From Qipengyuania sediminis (GTDB lineage: Bacteria; Pseudomonadota; Alphaproteobacteria; Sphingomonadales; Sphingomonadaceae): a stretch of DNA of 64,000 nucleotides. Below are positions 29,134-39,147 of the stretch, in pieces. The first letter of the stretch is position 1; each line of letters begins with the position of its first letter. The translations under genes and the position numbers were made by a program. The notes under the pieces are model-generated. The model did not search any database. It was not told the DNA's origin and saw nothing but the letters and a program-made list of their open reading frames with translations. Location of the stretch: assembly GCF_004358425.1 (NCBI RefSeq), contig NZ_CP037948.1, positions 1,302,001-1,366,000 on the forward strand, in the 5' to 3' direction.

Positions 29134-30738
29134 CTACAGCACCAGATCGACCGGCCGTTCGCGCCGCAGCCAGCCGGCGACCCACATGCGCGTGAGCGTG
29201 ACCGCGGTGAAGACCGAGGTGACGATACCGATGATCAAAACCACCGCGAAGCCGCGGATCGGCCCGCTGCCGAAGATGAACATGATCACCGCGGCAATGG
29301 TATTGGTAATATTCGCGTCGAAGATCGCGCGGCTCGCTTCGCGGTAGCCGGCCTCCACCGCCTGCACCACGCGGCGGCCGCGCGCGCGTTCCTCGCGGAT
29401 GCGCTCGTTGATAAGGACGTTGGCGTCGACCGCCGCGCCGACCGTCAGCACCAGGCCCGCGATGCCCGGCAGCGTCAGCGCCGCCGCCCCGCCGAGCCAG
29501 GCCATGACCCCCAGAATCATCAGCACGTTGAGGATCAACGCCGCGCAGGTGTAGATGCCGAAGCGGCCGTAAGTCGCGATCATGAAGGCCATCAGCAGCG
29601 TCAATCCCACCGCCAGCGCGATCGCGCCCTTGCGAATGGAATCGGCGCCGAGATCGGGTCCGACCGTGCGCTCCTCGATCACCGTCAAATCGACCGGGAG
29701 CGCGCCCGAGCGCAGCGAGATCGCGAGATTGTTGGCGGTCTCGGTCGTGAAGCTGCCCGAAATCTGCGCCCGCCCGCCCAGGATCGGTTCATTGATATTG
29801 GGCGCGGAAAGGATCTTGCCGTCAAGGATGATGGCGAAGGGCTTGTTGACGTTCCGCGTCGTCAGATCGGCGAAGCGCTGTCCGCCCTGGCTGTCGAAGG
29901 TGATATCCACCACCGGCTCGTTCGTCCGCGGATCGACGCCCGCGACGGCATTGGTCAGGTTGTCGCCGCGGATGCCGCCCAGCCGCCGCACGGCGAGGCT
30001 CTGTCCCTGCTGCGCAGAACCTTCGACGAAGGGGAAGATCTGCGTCCCCGGCGGGGCGATGCCCTGCGCGACATCGCTCGGCAAAGCGGTCTGATCGACC
30101 AGCTTGAATTCGAGCTTCGCCGTCTGGCCGAGCAGGGCCTTGAGCGCGGTCGGGTCCTGCAACCCCGGGACCTGGACCACGATCCGCATCGCCCCCTGGC
30201 GGATGATCGTCGGCTCTCGCGTGCCCAGAGCGTCGATGCGCTTGCGTACCACTTCGGTCGCGGTGTTCATGGCATCGGTCACCGCCTGCTCCAGCCCGGC
30301 GTCGGTAGGCGACAGCACGAAGCGCGTCCCGTCGACGACGCTCAAGGTCCAGTCGCGTTGCAGCCCGGTGCCGTTGATCAGCGGCAGCAGCAGCTCGCGC
30401 GCGCGGTCGATGTCACCGGCGTTGGCGAGCATGAAAGAAAGCTGCCCGCCGCGGGTGGAGATGTCGCCGATCTGGATGCGCGGGCTTGCGAGCCGCATCG
30501 CGCTGCGAACCGATTCCTCCATCGTTTCGAGCCGCTGCGCTGCCACCTGGCGCGCGTCGGCTTCGAGCAGGATGTGGCTGCCGCCCGCGAGATCGAGGCC
30601 AAGGTTGACCATCGGATCGGGAAGAGCAGCCGGCCAGCGCGCGCCCGTCAGAGTGACGAAGGAGGGCAGCGCCGCGAGCGCGCAGGCCAGCGTGATGAGC
30701 CACAGCCAGGCCTTCTTCCAGGTGGGGAAATCGAGCAC
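29134..30738 (-). CDS. secD: SecD, Sec translocase accessory subunit
   Basis: A 534-residue membrane protein with GTG start. The GLDLAGGSHILLE segment near residue 45 and LGADSIRKGAIAL of the membrane domain are SecD signatures, with a large periplasmic domain between. It follows yajC by seven bases and precedes secF, the conserved yajC-secD-secF operon. Confidence 0.95.
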   Translation of the reverse strand: MLDFPTWKKAWLWLITLACALAALPSFVTLTGARWPAALPDPMVNLGLDLAGGSHILLEADARQVAAQRLETMEESVRSAMRLASPRIQIGDISTRGGQLSFMLANAGDIDRARELLLPLINGTGLQRDWTLSVVDGTRFVLSPTDAGLEQAVTDAMNTATEVVRKRIDALGTREPTIIRQGAMRIVVQVPGLQDPTALKALLGQTAKLEFKLVDQTALPSDVAQGIAPPGTQIFPFVEGSAQQGQSLAVRRLGGIRGDNLTNAVAGVDPRTNEPVVDITFDSQGGQRFADLTTRNVNKPFAIILDGKILSAPNINEPILGGRAQISGSFTTETANNLAISLRSGALPVDLTVIEERTVGPDLGADSIRKGAIALAVGLTLLMAFMIATYGRFGIYTCAALILNVLMILGVMAWLGGAAALTLPGIAGLVLTVGAAVDANVLINERIREERARGRRVVQAVEAGYREASRAIFDANITNTIAAVIMFIFGSGPIRGFAVVLIIGIVTSVFTAVTLTRMWVAGWLRRERPVDLVL

Positions 30739-30745
30739 TGCGGGT

Positions 30746-31081
30746 TCAGTCGTTGGCCGCCGGCGCGCCCGGCCCCGGCTGGATCACGTCGCCGATCGTG
30801 CTTTTCAGCACCCGGACGCGCACGCCCTTGGCGATCTCGAGCTCGGCATAGACGTCCTCGACCTTCATCACCTTGCCGACCACGCCCCCCGCCGTCAGCA
30901 CCTCGTCGCCGCGCTTCAGCCCCGCGACCTTGGCCTGGTGCGCTTTCTGCTGGCGCATTTGCGGGCGGATGATCAGGAACCAGAAGATCGCGATCATGCC
31001 CACGATGGGCAGCCAGCTTATCCACGCAGGAGGGGCTTCGGCAGCGGCCCCGGTGGCGGCGGCGGCAAGAGTGATGAGCAT
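30746..31081 (-). CDS. yajC: YajC, preprotein translocase subunit
   Basis: A 111-residue protein with one transmembrane helix (about residues 20-40, IVGMIAIFWFLIIRP) and a cytoplasmic domain containing LKRGDEVLTAGG, the YajC signature. It is part of SecDF-YajC. The ATG at 31081 matches the family length; a longer reading is not homologous. It leads the operon that runs left. Confidence 0.93.
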   Translation of the reverse strand: MLITLAAAATGAAAEAPPAWISWLPIVGMIAIFWFLIIRPQMRQQKAHQAKVAGLKRGDEVLTAGGVVGKVMKVEDVYAELEIAKGVRVRVLKSTIGDVIQPGPGAPAAND

Positions 31082-31239
31082 GGGCTGGCGGTAACCTGTC
31101 GAGATAGCTGTGCGAGCGCGCGACCGACCGGCCACGGCGAAGCGCGGGCGCGCCTAGCAGCATTGCGCGGCCAGGGCAACGCGCCGCCCCCCGCTTGCAA
31201 TGCCCCGGCCCCGCCCATATAGGCGCCGCTTCCACTGAT

Positions 31240-31316
31240 CGGGACGTAGCGCAGCCTGGTAGCGCATCACACTGGGGGTGTGGGGGTCGGAGGTTCGAAT
31301 CCTCTCGTCCCGACCA
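31240..31316 (+). tRNA. tRNA-Pro (anticodon GGG)
   Basis: A 77-base tRNA with a complete cloverleaf: acceptor arms CGGGACG and CGTCCCG, D stem GCGC, anticodon stem TCACA/TGTGG with a CTGGGGG loop giving anticodon GGG, T arm GGAGG/TTCGAAT/CCTC and an encoded CCA end. It reads proline CCC and CCU codons. It is flanked by divergent yajC and the LOV kinase gene; the 152 bases downstream are not coding. Confidence 0.96.
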
Positions 31317-31468
31317 GTGGATCATCTCATCCAATCCGACGATTGTTCATCGAAGCCCGCGCCGGGACGGCGTTGCGGATGCTGCGCGGCTCTTGTGTTG
31401 TCCGTCCGTGGCGATAGTGGTTTCGCCTAACCCCCACCTGTCCACGCCGAATCCGGATTGCTCGATCG

Positions 31469-34400
31469 ATGGAAGATTCCGATTCCTGGCGCCTGACCGG
31501 TCGTATTCAGCATGAACTGGGGCGCGGCGATCCGTTCGCCGCCGCGGTGCGCGCCACGCGGATGCCGATGGTCATCACCGATCCGCACCAGGACGATAAT
31601 CCGATCATCTTCGCCAACGACGCCTTCCTGCGCCTGACCGGTTACGCGCGCGGGGAGGTCCTGGGCCGGAACTGCCGCTTTCTGCAGGGCGAGGGCACCG
31701 ACCCCCGATCCGTGAGGGCCGTGCAGGAGGCGATCGCCGAAAAGCGCGACATCGCCATCGAGTTGCTGAACTACCGCAAGGACGGGTCGACCTTCCACAA
31801 CGCGCTCTACCTCAGCCCGGTGTTGAACGAGGCGGGCGAGATTCAATTCTACTTCGCCTCGCAGATGGACGTGTCCGAACAGGTCGTCGCGCGCACCGAA
31901 CTGCATCGCAACGAGACCGAGCTGCGCCTGATCGTCGAGGGCGCAAGCGACTATGCCGTGATCGCGACCGATCCGGAGCGGCGGGTCACGAACTGGTCGG
32001 CGGGCGCGGAGCGGGCTTTCGGCTGGACGGCCGAGGAGATGATCGGCGAAAGCGCCGATGTGATCTTCCTGCCCCAGGACCGGCAGGCCGGACAGCCCGA
32101 GAAAGAAGCCCGCGACGCAGTCGCACGCGGCTACGCGAACGATGAGCGGTGGCATCAGCGCAAGGACGGCGGCCAGGTCTTCATGAACGGCGCGATGCAT
32201 CCGCTGCCGCTCGATGCCAACGGCCAGCCGCAGGGCTTCCTGAAGATCGCGCGAGATGAGACCGAACGCCGTCAGGCGCACGAGGCCCGGCGCGAGATCG
32301 AGGAGCGCTATCGCATCGCGGCGCAAGCGACGAACGATGCGATCTGGGACTGGCGCATTGCCGATGGACAGGTGATCTGGAATGAGGCGCTGGGCGATCT
32401 TTTCGGGCACCGGCTGGGTGAGACCAGCGCCGATTGGTGGCTCGCGCAGATCCATCCCGAGGACCGCGCGCGGATCGATCGCGATATTCATGCGGTGATC
32501 GGCACCAACGGCAAGGCCTGGAGCGCCGAATACCGCTTCCGGCGCGCTGACGGGTCCTATGCCTTCGTCTACGACCGCGGGCAGGTGCTGCGCGACGCGG
32601 ATGGGCAGCCGGTGCGGATGATCGGCGCGATGCTCGATCTCACCGAGCGCAAGGCCGCGGAAGCCGAGCTGGTCCGGACCAACACTTTGCTCAAGGGCGT
32701 GATGGAAGCGGTGCCGGGCGTGGTTTATGCCAAGGATGAGCTCGGCCGTATCACCAGCGCCAACCGCGGAACCGCGGAATTAATCGGCAAGCCTCTTGCA
32801 GAGATCATCGGCCATACCGACGATCAATATCTGGCCGACAAGGACCAGGCCGCGGCAGTCATGGCGAACGACCGCCGGATCATGGCCTCAGGCCGCACCG
32901 AGGTCATCGAGGAGATCGTCAACGGTGCCGACGGAACGCCGCTGGTCTGGCTTTCGACCAAGGCACCGCTGCGTGACAGTGACGGAAACGTGGTCGGACT
33001 GATCGGGGCTTCGATCGATATCACGCAGCGCAAGGATGCCGAACGGCGTCTCAAGGAACTCAATGACACGCTTGAGACGCAAGTGGCGGAACGCACCGCC
33101 GAACGCGACCGGATGTGGGAATCCTCCGCCGATCTCATGGTCGTCGTCGACTTCGACGGCTTCATCCGCCGCATCAATCCCGCCTGGACGGCGCGGCTCG
33201 GCCTGACCGCCGGGGAGGTGGTGAACCGCCACTTGCGCGAGGTGGTGGTCGGGGAGGACATGGCTGATAGCCTCTCCGCACTGATGGAGACCATCGAGGG
33301 CCGCCCCGCGGTGGTTGAGAACCGCCTGCGCCACAAGGATGGATCGGAGCGCTGGTTCGCCTGGTCGGCGGCGCCCGGAAACGGCGTCGCCTATGCGACC
33401 GGGCGCGACATCACGGCGGAGAAGGAGGCCGCCGCAGAGCTCGAGCAGGCGCAGGAGGCGCTGCGCCAGGCGCAGAAGATGGAGGCGGTGGGCCAGCTTA
33501 CCGGCGGCCTCGCCCATGATTTCAACAATCTGCTTGCCGGCATATCCGGCTCCCTCGAACTGATGGCGACGCGAATGGCGCAGGGCCGCGTCGACGAGAT
33601 CGAGCGGTACCTCATCGCAGCTCAGGGCGCGGCGAAGCGCGCCGCGGCGCTGACCCACCGCCTGCTCGCCTTCTCGCGCCGGCAGACGCTCGATCCCAAG
33701 CCCACCAATATCGGCGCGCTGGTGGCGGGGATGGAGGACATGGTCCGCCGCACCGTCGGCCCCGCGATCAGCGTCGAAAGCGTCGCGGGCGGCGGGGTAT
33801 GGAGCGTGCTGGTCGACCCCAACCAGCTCGAAAACGCGCTGCTCAACCTCTGCATCAATGCGCGCGACGCCATGCCCGAAGGCGGCAAGATCACGATCGA
33901 GACCTCGAACCGCTGGCTCGACGAGCGGGCCGCGAAAGCGCTCGACCTGCCCGCCGGGCAGTTCGTGTCACTGTGCGTGTCCGACAATGGCGCGGGGATG
34001 AGCCCCGATGTCGTCAGCAAGGCCTTCGATCCATTCTTCACCACCAAGCCGATAGGCATGGGCACGGGCCTCGGGCTGTCGATGATCTACGGCTTCGCGC
34101 GCCAGTCGGGCGGGCAGGTGCGAATCTATTCGGAGGCCGGCAAGGGCACGATGGTGTGCATCTATCTTCCCCGTCACCATGGCGAAAGCGACGGCGCGCC
34201 TCAGTCCGATGCCGCGCTGCCCGGCCCGGCGACGCTGAGCGGCGGCGGGACTGTTCTGGTGATCGATGATGAGCCGCTGGTGCGGATGCTGGTGGTCGAT
34301 GCGCTGGGCGACCTCGGCTATGACGCGGTCGAGGCGGAGGATGGGCCGACAGGGCTTAAAGTGCTGCGTTCGGAGCAGGCGATCGACCTCCTCATCACCG

Positions 34401-34612
34401 ATGTCGGGCTGCCGAACGGCATGAACGGCCGGCAGGTCGCCGATGCCGCGCGCGAGCTTCGCCCCGGCTTGAAAGTGCTCTTCATCACCGGCTTCGCCGA
34501 GAATGCGGTGCTCAATCACGGCCATCTCGATCATGGTATGCAGGTGCTCACCAAACCCTTCGCCGTGTCCGACCTCGGCGAACGCATCACCGCCATGATG
34601 GAGCAGCGGTGA
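31469..34612 (+). CDS. LOV-domain blue-light sensor hybrid histidine kinase with multiple PAS domains
   Basis: The 1047-residue soluble protein starts with a LOV domain (about residues 24-135) carrying GRNCRFLQG with photoactive Cys69, so it should bind flavin and respond to blue light. Four PAS-like domains follow (about 145-265, 280-390, 405-520, 545-650). A coiled coil and HisKA domain hold the phospho-acceptor in GLAHDFNN (His683), then the ATPase has NxR/N box [16 protein letters not shown] and [12 protein letters not shown] receiver domain (about 925-1047) carries VIDDEP, acceptor Asp978 in LITDVG and Lys1029. It is a hybrid kinase; its output partner is not visible. It is translationally coupled to methylsuccinyl-CoA dehydrogenase (GTGA at 34609). 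Confidence 0.92.
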   Translation: MEDSDSWRLTGRIQHELGRGDPFAAAVRATRMPMVITDPHQDDNPIIFANDAFLRLTGYARGEVLGRNCRFLQGEGTDPRSVRAVQEAIAEKRDIAIELLNYRKDGSTFHNALYLSPVLNEAGEIQFYFASQMDVSEQVVARTELHRNETELRLIVEGASDYAVIATDPERRVTNWSAGAERAFGWTAEEMIGESADVIFLPQDRQAGQPEKEARDAVARGYANDERWHQRKDGGQVFMNGAMHPLPLDANGQPQGFLKIARDETERRQAHEARREIEERYRIAAQATNDAIWDWRIADGQVIWNEALGDLFGHRLGETSADWWLAQIHPEDRARIDRDIHAVIGTNGKAWSAEYRFRRADGSYAFVYDRGQVLRDADGQPVRMIGAMLDLTERKAAEAELVRTNTLLKGVMEAVPGVVYAKDELGRITSANRGTAELIGKPLAEIIGHTDDQYLADKDQAAAVMANDRRIMASGRTEVIEEIVNGADGTPLVWLSTKAPLRDSDGNVVGLIGASIDITQRKDAERRLKELNDTLETQVAERTAERDRMWESSADLMVVVDFDGFIRRINPAWTARLGLTAGEVVNRHLREVVVGEDMADSLSALMETIEGRPAVVENRLRHKDGSERWFAWSAAPGNGVAYATGRDITAEKEAAAELEQAQEALRQAQKMEAVGQLTGGLAHDFNNLLAGISGSLELMATRMAQGRVDEIERYLIAAQGAAKRAAALTHRLLAFSRRQTLDPKPTNIGALVAGMEDMVRRTVGPAISVESVAGGGVWSVLVDPNQLENALLNLCINARDAMPEGGKITIETSNRWLDERAAKALDLPAGQFVSLCVSDNGAGMSPDVVSKAFDPFFTTKPIGMGTGLGLSMIYGFARQSGGQVRIYSEAGKGTMVCIYLPRHHGESDGAPQSDAALPGPATLSGGGTVLVIDDEPLVRMLVVDALGDLGYDAVEAEDGPTGLKVLRSEQAIDLLITDVGLPNGMNGRQVADAARELRPGLKVLFITGFAENAVLNHGHLDHGMQVLTKPFAVSDLGERITAMMEQR

Positions 34613-36231
34613 CAGGCGACGCGCGCGCCGCCGGCGAAGCCGCGCGCCGCTTTGCCGCCACGGTGCAGGAGGCGACGGGCCGCCTGGTGCGGCGCGAAGG
34701 CGCGCTCGATGCCGCGCTGGCAACCCGCGAGCAGCGCCGCTTCCACGGCTTCGCCTGGATCGCGACCACGGCCGAGGCGCTGGTGGCCACCGCGTGCTGG
34801 TACGAAGGGCTCGAAGACGCGCGCGACATCGACCGGCTGGTGCTCGAAGTCGCGTTCGGCGAATATTGCGCGCAGCTCGCGGGCGGGGTCGCGATGGGGC
34901 AATCGGAAGTGGTCCGCCCCGCCGATTACGGCCTCGCCGAGGCCGCGCGCGCCTTTGCCGGCGAGCCTTCGGTCGCCGCTTTCCTCGAGCAAGGCAATGC
35001 CCCCGAAACCCGCGCCGCGCTGGCTCAGCGCATCGCCTCGGGCGAGCGGCCAGGCGAAAGCGTTGGCGATGGCGCGCTCGACATGGTGCGGGGCCAGTTC
35101 CGCCGCTTCGCCGCCGAACGGATCGCGCCGCGCGCGCAGGCCTGGCACCTCGCCGACGCGCTGATCCCGCTCGATATCGTCGCCGAAATGGCCGCGCTCG
35201 GCGTCTTCGGCGTGACGATATCGGAGGAATACGGCGGGCTCGGTCTCGGCAAGCTCGCGATGTGCCTCGTCTCGGAAGAGCTCTCGCGCGGGTGGATTTG
35301 TGCGGGGTCGCTCGGCACAAGGTCGGAGATCGCGGCCGAGCTGATCGGCACCAACGGCACGACGGGGCAGAAGACGCGCTACCTGCCGCGCATCGCCGAT
35401 GGCTCGATTTTGCCGACCGCGGTCTTCACCGAACCCGACACCGGCTCCGACCTCGCGTCGATCCGCACCCGCGCGGTGCGCGACCCCGCCGGGGGATGGC
35501 GGATCGACGGCGCGAAGACCTGGATCACTCACGCCGCCCGCGCCGATCTGATGACGGTTCTGGTCCGCACCGACCTTGCGAATCCGGGTCACGGCGGGCT
35601 TTCGATGCTGCTGGCTGAGAAGAGCCGGGGGACCGAGGCGGACCCCTTTCCCGATCCCGGCCTGGCCGGCGAGGCGATCGATGTGCTGGGATACCGCGGG
35701 ATGCGTGAATATTCGCTCGGATTCGAAGGTTTTCGTGTTGCGGCTGACGGCCTGCTCGGCGCGGTCGAGGGTCAGGGCTTCCGCCAGCTCATGCAAACCT
35801 TCGAAAGCGCGCGGATTCAAACGGCTGCGCGCGCGGTGGGGGTGGCATGGAACGCCTTCGATCTCGGCCTATCCTACGCTGTTGACCGCCGTCAGTTCGG
35901 GAACAGCCTGCTCGCCTTCCCCCGCGTCGCCGACAAGCTCGCGCTGATGGTGGCGGAAATCGTCGCGGCGCGCGAACTTACCTATGCGGCCGCGCGCGAA
36001 AAAGATGCCGGCGAGCGCTGCGATATCGTCGCCGGCATGGCCAAGCTTCTTGCCGCGCGCACCGCCTGGAGCGCTGCGGACGCCGCGCTGCAGATCCACG
36101 GCGGTAACGGCTATGCGCTTGAATATCCAATCAGCCGCGTGCTCTGCGATGCGCGCGTCCTCAACATCTTCGAAGGCGCGGGCGAAATCCAGGCACAGGT
36201 AATCGCGCGGGGATTGCTGATGGGACGCTAG
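34609..36231 (+). CDS. mcd: Acyl-CoA dehydrogenase, (2S)-methylsuccinyl-CoA dehydrogenase type
   Basis: A GTG-started 540-residue flavoprotein. It has the ~150-residue N-terminal extension that sets methylsuccinyl-CoA dehydrogenase apart from ~380-residue acyl-CoA dehydrogenases. The core has EEYGGLGLGKLAMCLVSEEL, FTEPDTGSD, the KTWITHAARADLMTVL segment and RGMREYSLGFEGF, which I know from the ethylmalonyl-CoA pathway enzyme. The C-terminal IHGGNGYALEYPISR motif is typical. The reaction oxidises methylsuccinyl-CoA to mesaconyl-CoA. Family assignment is by recall of motifs rather than alignment; another branched-chain acyl-CoA dehydrogenase is possible. The stop of the LOV kinase lies inside its start. 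Confidence 0.82.
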   Translation: MTGDARAAGEAARRFAATVQEATGRLVRREGALDAALATREQRRFHGFAWIATTAEALVATACWYEGLEDARDIDRLVLEVAFGEYCAQLAGGVAMGQSEVVRPADYGLAEAARAFAGEPSVAAFLEQGNAPETRAALAQRIASGERPGESVGDGALDMVRGQFRRFAAERIAPRAQAWHLADALIPLDIVAEMAALGVFGVTISEEYGGLGLGKLAMCLVSEELSRGWICAGSLGTRSEIAAELIGTNGTTGQKTRYLPRIADGSILPTAVFTEPDTGSDLASIRTRAVRDPAGGWRIDGAKTWITHAARADLMTVLVRTDLANPGHGGLSMLLAEKSRGTEADPFPDPGLAGEAIDVLGYRGMREYSLGFEGFRVAADGLLGAVEGQGFRQLMQTFESARIQTAARAVGVAWNAFDLGLSYAVDRRQFGNSLLAFPRVADKLALMVAEIVAARELTYAAAREKDAGERCDIVAGMAKLLAARTAWSAADAALQIHGGNGYALEYPISRVLCDARVLNIFEGAGEIQAQVIARGLLMGR

Positions 36232-36273
36232 GCCATTTGCTTGCCTGCCCCCGAGCACCTAGATCGTTTCGAG

Positions 36274-37026
36274 ATGTCCGCCGCCACCGACACCAAGCGC
36301 CTCCTCGTCTCCGTCCACGACGTCCATCCCGGCTCTCTTGCTGCGGTGGATCGTCTGGCCGACCAGCTCGAAGCGCACCTTGGGGGGCCGCACTTTGCCA
36401 TGCTGGTGGTGCCGGAACATTGGGCCGGCACGCCGATCCGCGGCGACGCCGCCTTCGCCGCGCGCTTGCGGTCCTGGGCGGACCGGGGGGTCGAGATGTT
36501 CGTCCACGGCTGGCATCACCGCGATCAAGCCGCCCATGCCGGCATCGCGGCGTTCAAAGCGCGCCATATGACCGCGAGCGAAGGAGAATTCCTGGGCCTG
36601 TCAGAAGAGGAAGCGGCGCAGCGGATGGAAGATGGCAAGTCGTTGATCGAGGATATCATTGGCGGCCCTGTCGCGGGCTTCATCGCCCCCGCCTGGCTCT
36701 ACGGCCCCGGCGCCCGCGCGGCGCTCGTTAAAAGCGCTTTCCAGCTTGCCGAGGACCACATGCGCGTCTGGCGACCGGCAACGGGCGAGGTGGTCGCGAA
36801 AGGGCCGGTGCTGACCTGGGCCAGCCGCAGCGCCGCGCGCACCGCCTCCTCGCTGCTCGCGGCTGGTCTTGGGCGCACGCTGCTTCGCCCACTGCGCACG
36901 CTCCGCGTGGCGGTGCATCCGGGCGACGTGACCAAGGACAGTATCCTCGCCAGCATCGACGCGACGCTCGCCGCGGCGCTGCGTTACCGCCGCCCGGCGC
37001 GCTATGCCGAATTGCTCGGCGGCTGA
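36274..37026 (+). CDS. DUF2334-type polysaccharide deacetylase-fold protein
   Basis: This 250-residue protein begins LLVSVHDVHPGS and has HGWHHRD near residue 85, the metal-site Asp/His pattern of NodB-like deacetylases, and is a DUF2334 member. The IAPAWLYGPGA segment matches the family's substrate loop. No signal peptide is seen, so it may act in the cytoplasm. The ATG at 36274 was chosen since the reading from 36241 uses TTG. The downstream gene starts 14 bases after the stop. Substrate is unknown, but the neighbours suggest a sugar-containing envelope molecule. Confidence 0.82.
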   Translation: MSAATDTKRLLVSVHDVHPGSLAAVDRLADQLEAHLGGPHFAMLVVPEHWAGTPIRGDAAFAARLRSWADRGVEMFVHGWHHRDQAAHAGIAAFKARHMTASEGEFLGLSEEEAAQRMEDGKSLIEDIIGGPVAGFIAPAWLYGPGARAALVKSAFQLAEDHMRVWRPATGEVVAKGPVLTWASRSAARTASSLLAAGLGRTLLRPLRTLRVAVHPGDVTKDSILASIDATLAAALRYRRPARYAELLGG

Positions 37027-37039
37027 CCCGGCCCGCGCC

Positions 37040-38197
37040 ATGCGGATCGCGGTGCCCATCCACAGCTTCGAACCCGGCGGGGTCGAACGCGTCGCGTTGC
37101 GGCTGGCGGAAGCATGGCAGGAAGCGGGGGCGGAGGTCGCAGTGGTGCTGGGTCGGGATCGAGGTGCTACGCGCAACGCTGCGCCTCGCCTGACCTATCT
37201 CACGCGCCCAGAGCCGATACCGACCGCGAGGTGGGAGACGCCGTGGTTGATCTGGCACCTTTGGCGCACCCTCCGCCGCACGCCTGCCGATGTCATCTTT
37301 TGCGCAGGCAACACCTACACCGTTGTCTGCGTCGCGATGAAGCTGCTGCTGGGGCGGCGCTGCCCGCCGGTCGTCGTCAAGATCAGCAATGCGCTCGACC
37401 GCCCCGACATGGCCGCCCCGGTGCGCGCGGGCTACCGTCTGTGGTTGCGAATACAGGGCTTCCTGCTCGACCTCTTCGTCGCCACCGCGCCGCCGATGGC
37501 AGACGAAGCTGCGACAGCCATAGGGGGTCGTCCGGTGGTTATTCCGAACCCGATCCTCAAGAAGGCGCAGATCGACAGGACCGCGGCGGCAAGGCGGGCT
37601 CGAGAAGGCCGCCGGTTTGTAGCAGTTGGACGGCTGGAGCCGCAGAAGAACTATCCCTTGATGCTCTCGGCCTTCGCCAGGATCGCCGGACCGCACGATC
37701 GCCTCGATATCGCCGGCAGCGGCGGGGAACGCACGCGCATAGCGGGGCTGATCGAGCGCCTGGGGCTTGCCGGTCGCGTCACGCTGATGGGCCATGTCGC
37801 CGATGTCGGCCCCATGCTTGCCGAGGCCGATGCGCTGGTGCTGTCGAGCGATTACGAGGGCCTCCCGGGCGCGGTGGTGGAAGCGCTGGCGGCGGGAGTT
37901 CCCATCGCTGCCACTGATTGCTGTGCGAGCATGCGCTGGCTGCTGGGCGACGAGCGCTTCGGCGCGCTGGCGCCGCCCGGCGATGCGAGCGGGCTTGCGG
38001 CGGCGATGGAAGAAGCCATAGGACTTGCCCCCGAGGTTCCCGCCATGCGCGCATTCGCCAGCCAGTTCACTCTCGAGCAATCCGCGCCTCGCTATCTCGC
38101 GCTGTTTGCGGAGCTCGTCGCCGACCTTCCGCCCAACGCCCCGCCCCGTCCCCCCGGCTGCGGCACGATCGATGCTGATCGGAACGCCGCTTGCTGA
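37040..38197 (+). CDS. GT4-family glycosyltransferase
   Basis: The 385-residue protein has a GT-B fold of the GT4 family: N-terminal FEPGGVERVALRLA (the nucleotide-sugar domain's GG loop) and in the C-terminal half VGRLEPQKNYPL followed by DYEGLPGAVVEALAAG, which holds the EX7E motif. It should move a sugar from an activated donor to a lipid or glycan acceptor; the donor is not decidable. Translational coupling to the next gene is suggested by their overlapping end and start. Confidence 0.88.
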   Translation: MRIAVPIHSFEPGGVERVALRLAEAWQEAGAEVAVVLGRDRGATRNAAPRLTYLTRPEPIPTARWETPWLIWHLWRTLRRTPADVIFCAGNTYTVVCVAMKLLLGRRCPPVVVKISNALDRPDMAAPVRAGYRLWLRIQGFLLDLFVATAPPMADEAATAIGGRPVVIPNPILKKAQIDRTAAARRAREGRRFVAVGRLEPQKNYPLMLSAFARIAGPHDRLDIAGSGGERTRIAGLIERLGLAGRVTLMGHVADVGPMLAEADALVLSSDYEGLPGAVVEALAAGVPIAATDCCASMRWLLGDERFGALAPPGDASGLAAAMEEAIGLAPEVPAMRAFASQFTLEQSAPRYLALFAELVADLPPNAPPRPPGCGTIDADRNAAC

Positions 38198-39147
38198 ACG
38201 AGAAGCCTTCCCCGCCCCCGCCCGCCATGGCCGATACCGCCGCCGCCCTGCCGCCCAGCGAGGCTGCGCTGTTCGAAGCGCAGGACCGCAGCCCCCGTCT
38301 CACCTGGGGTCGCGCGCTCACCATGGGCTTGTCGCTGCTGGTGCTTGCCGCCGCCGCCTGGCAGTCGCGCGAGCTGCGGCTGGGGGACATCACGGCGCTC
38401 ATCCCCTACTCGCCGCTGTTCTGGCTGGTGTTCCTTGCGCGTTATGTTTCCACTCCCGTCTTCGACTGGCTGATCTTCCATCGGTTGTGGCGCGTTTCCG
38501 CGGATGCCTTCGTCGCGCTGATGCGCAAGCTCATCTATAACGAGCTGCTGCTGGGCTATCTCGGCGAGGCCTACTTCTACACCTGGGCGCGGCGGCGGCT
38601 GCCGATGGCGGCAACGCCCTTCGGCGCGGTGAAGGACGTCGCGATCATGTCAGCGGTCGCCGGCAATGTCATGACGCTGGCGCTGATCGTGCTCGCCTAT
38701 CCCTATCTGGCCTTGCTGCCGCTCGCCCAATACAGCGACCCGATCGCCTGGTCGCTTGCCGCGATCATCGGCATATCGCTTGCTGCCATGCTGCTGCGCC
38801 GCCGTATCTTCACGCTCGCGCGCAGCGAGCTGTGGATGGTGTTCGGCTTCCAATGCGCGCGTATTTTGATGAGCACGCTGCTTACCGCGCTCGCGTGGCA
38901 TCTCGTTCTGCCCGACGTGCAGATTGGCTGGTGGCTGGTCCTGTCCGCTATCCGGCTGCTGGTCAGCCGCCTGCCGTTCGTGCCGAATAAGGACGTCGTC
39001 TTCGCGGGCATCGCCGTCCTGGCGCTGGGTCAAGACGTCGCACTCGCCGCGCTGATGGCGATGATGGCCGCGCTCATTCTCGCCACCCATCTGGTAGTCG
39101 CCCTGTTTCTGGGGCTCCACGATCTCATTCAGGGAGACAAAGCGTGA
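38191..39147 (+). CDS. Polytopic membrane protein of unknown function
   Basis: The 318-residue protein has about eight hydrophobic segments, a Pro/Ala-rich N-terminus and a conserved-looking TWARRRLPMAATPFGAVKD loop near residue 130. I do not recognise a family with certainty. It lies inside a glycosyltransferase/deacetylase cluster, so a role in lifting, transporting or positioning the product is a reasonable guess. The start is uncertain: TTG at 38191 overlaps the previous stop, and an ATG lies at 38227. Its stop overlaps the next GTG. Confidence 0.7.
   Translation: MLNEKPSPPPPAMADTAAALPPSEAALFEAQDRSPRLTWGRALTMGLSLLVLAAAAWQSRELRLGDITALIPYSPLFWLVFLARYVSTPVFDWLIFHRLWRVSADAFVALMRKLIYNELLLGYLGEAYFYTWARRRLPMAATPFGAVKDVAIMSAVAGNVMTLALIVLAYPYLALLPLAQYSDPIAWSLAAIIGISLAAMLLRRRIFTLARSELWMVFGFQCARILMSTLLTALAWHLVLPDVQIGWWLVLSAIRLLVSRLPFVPNKDVVFAGIAVLALGQDVALAALMAMMAALILATHLVVALFLGLHDLIQGDKA

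Noticed and set aside
29086..30972. A 628-codon forward frame opposite secD.
   Set aside because: Rich in Arg, Asp and His in a pattern typical of antisense of a membrane protein gene; secD is certain.
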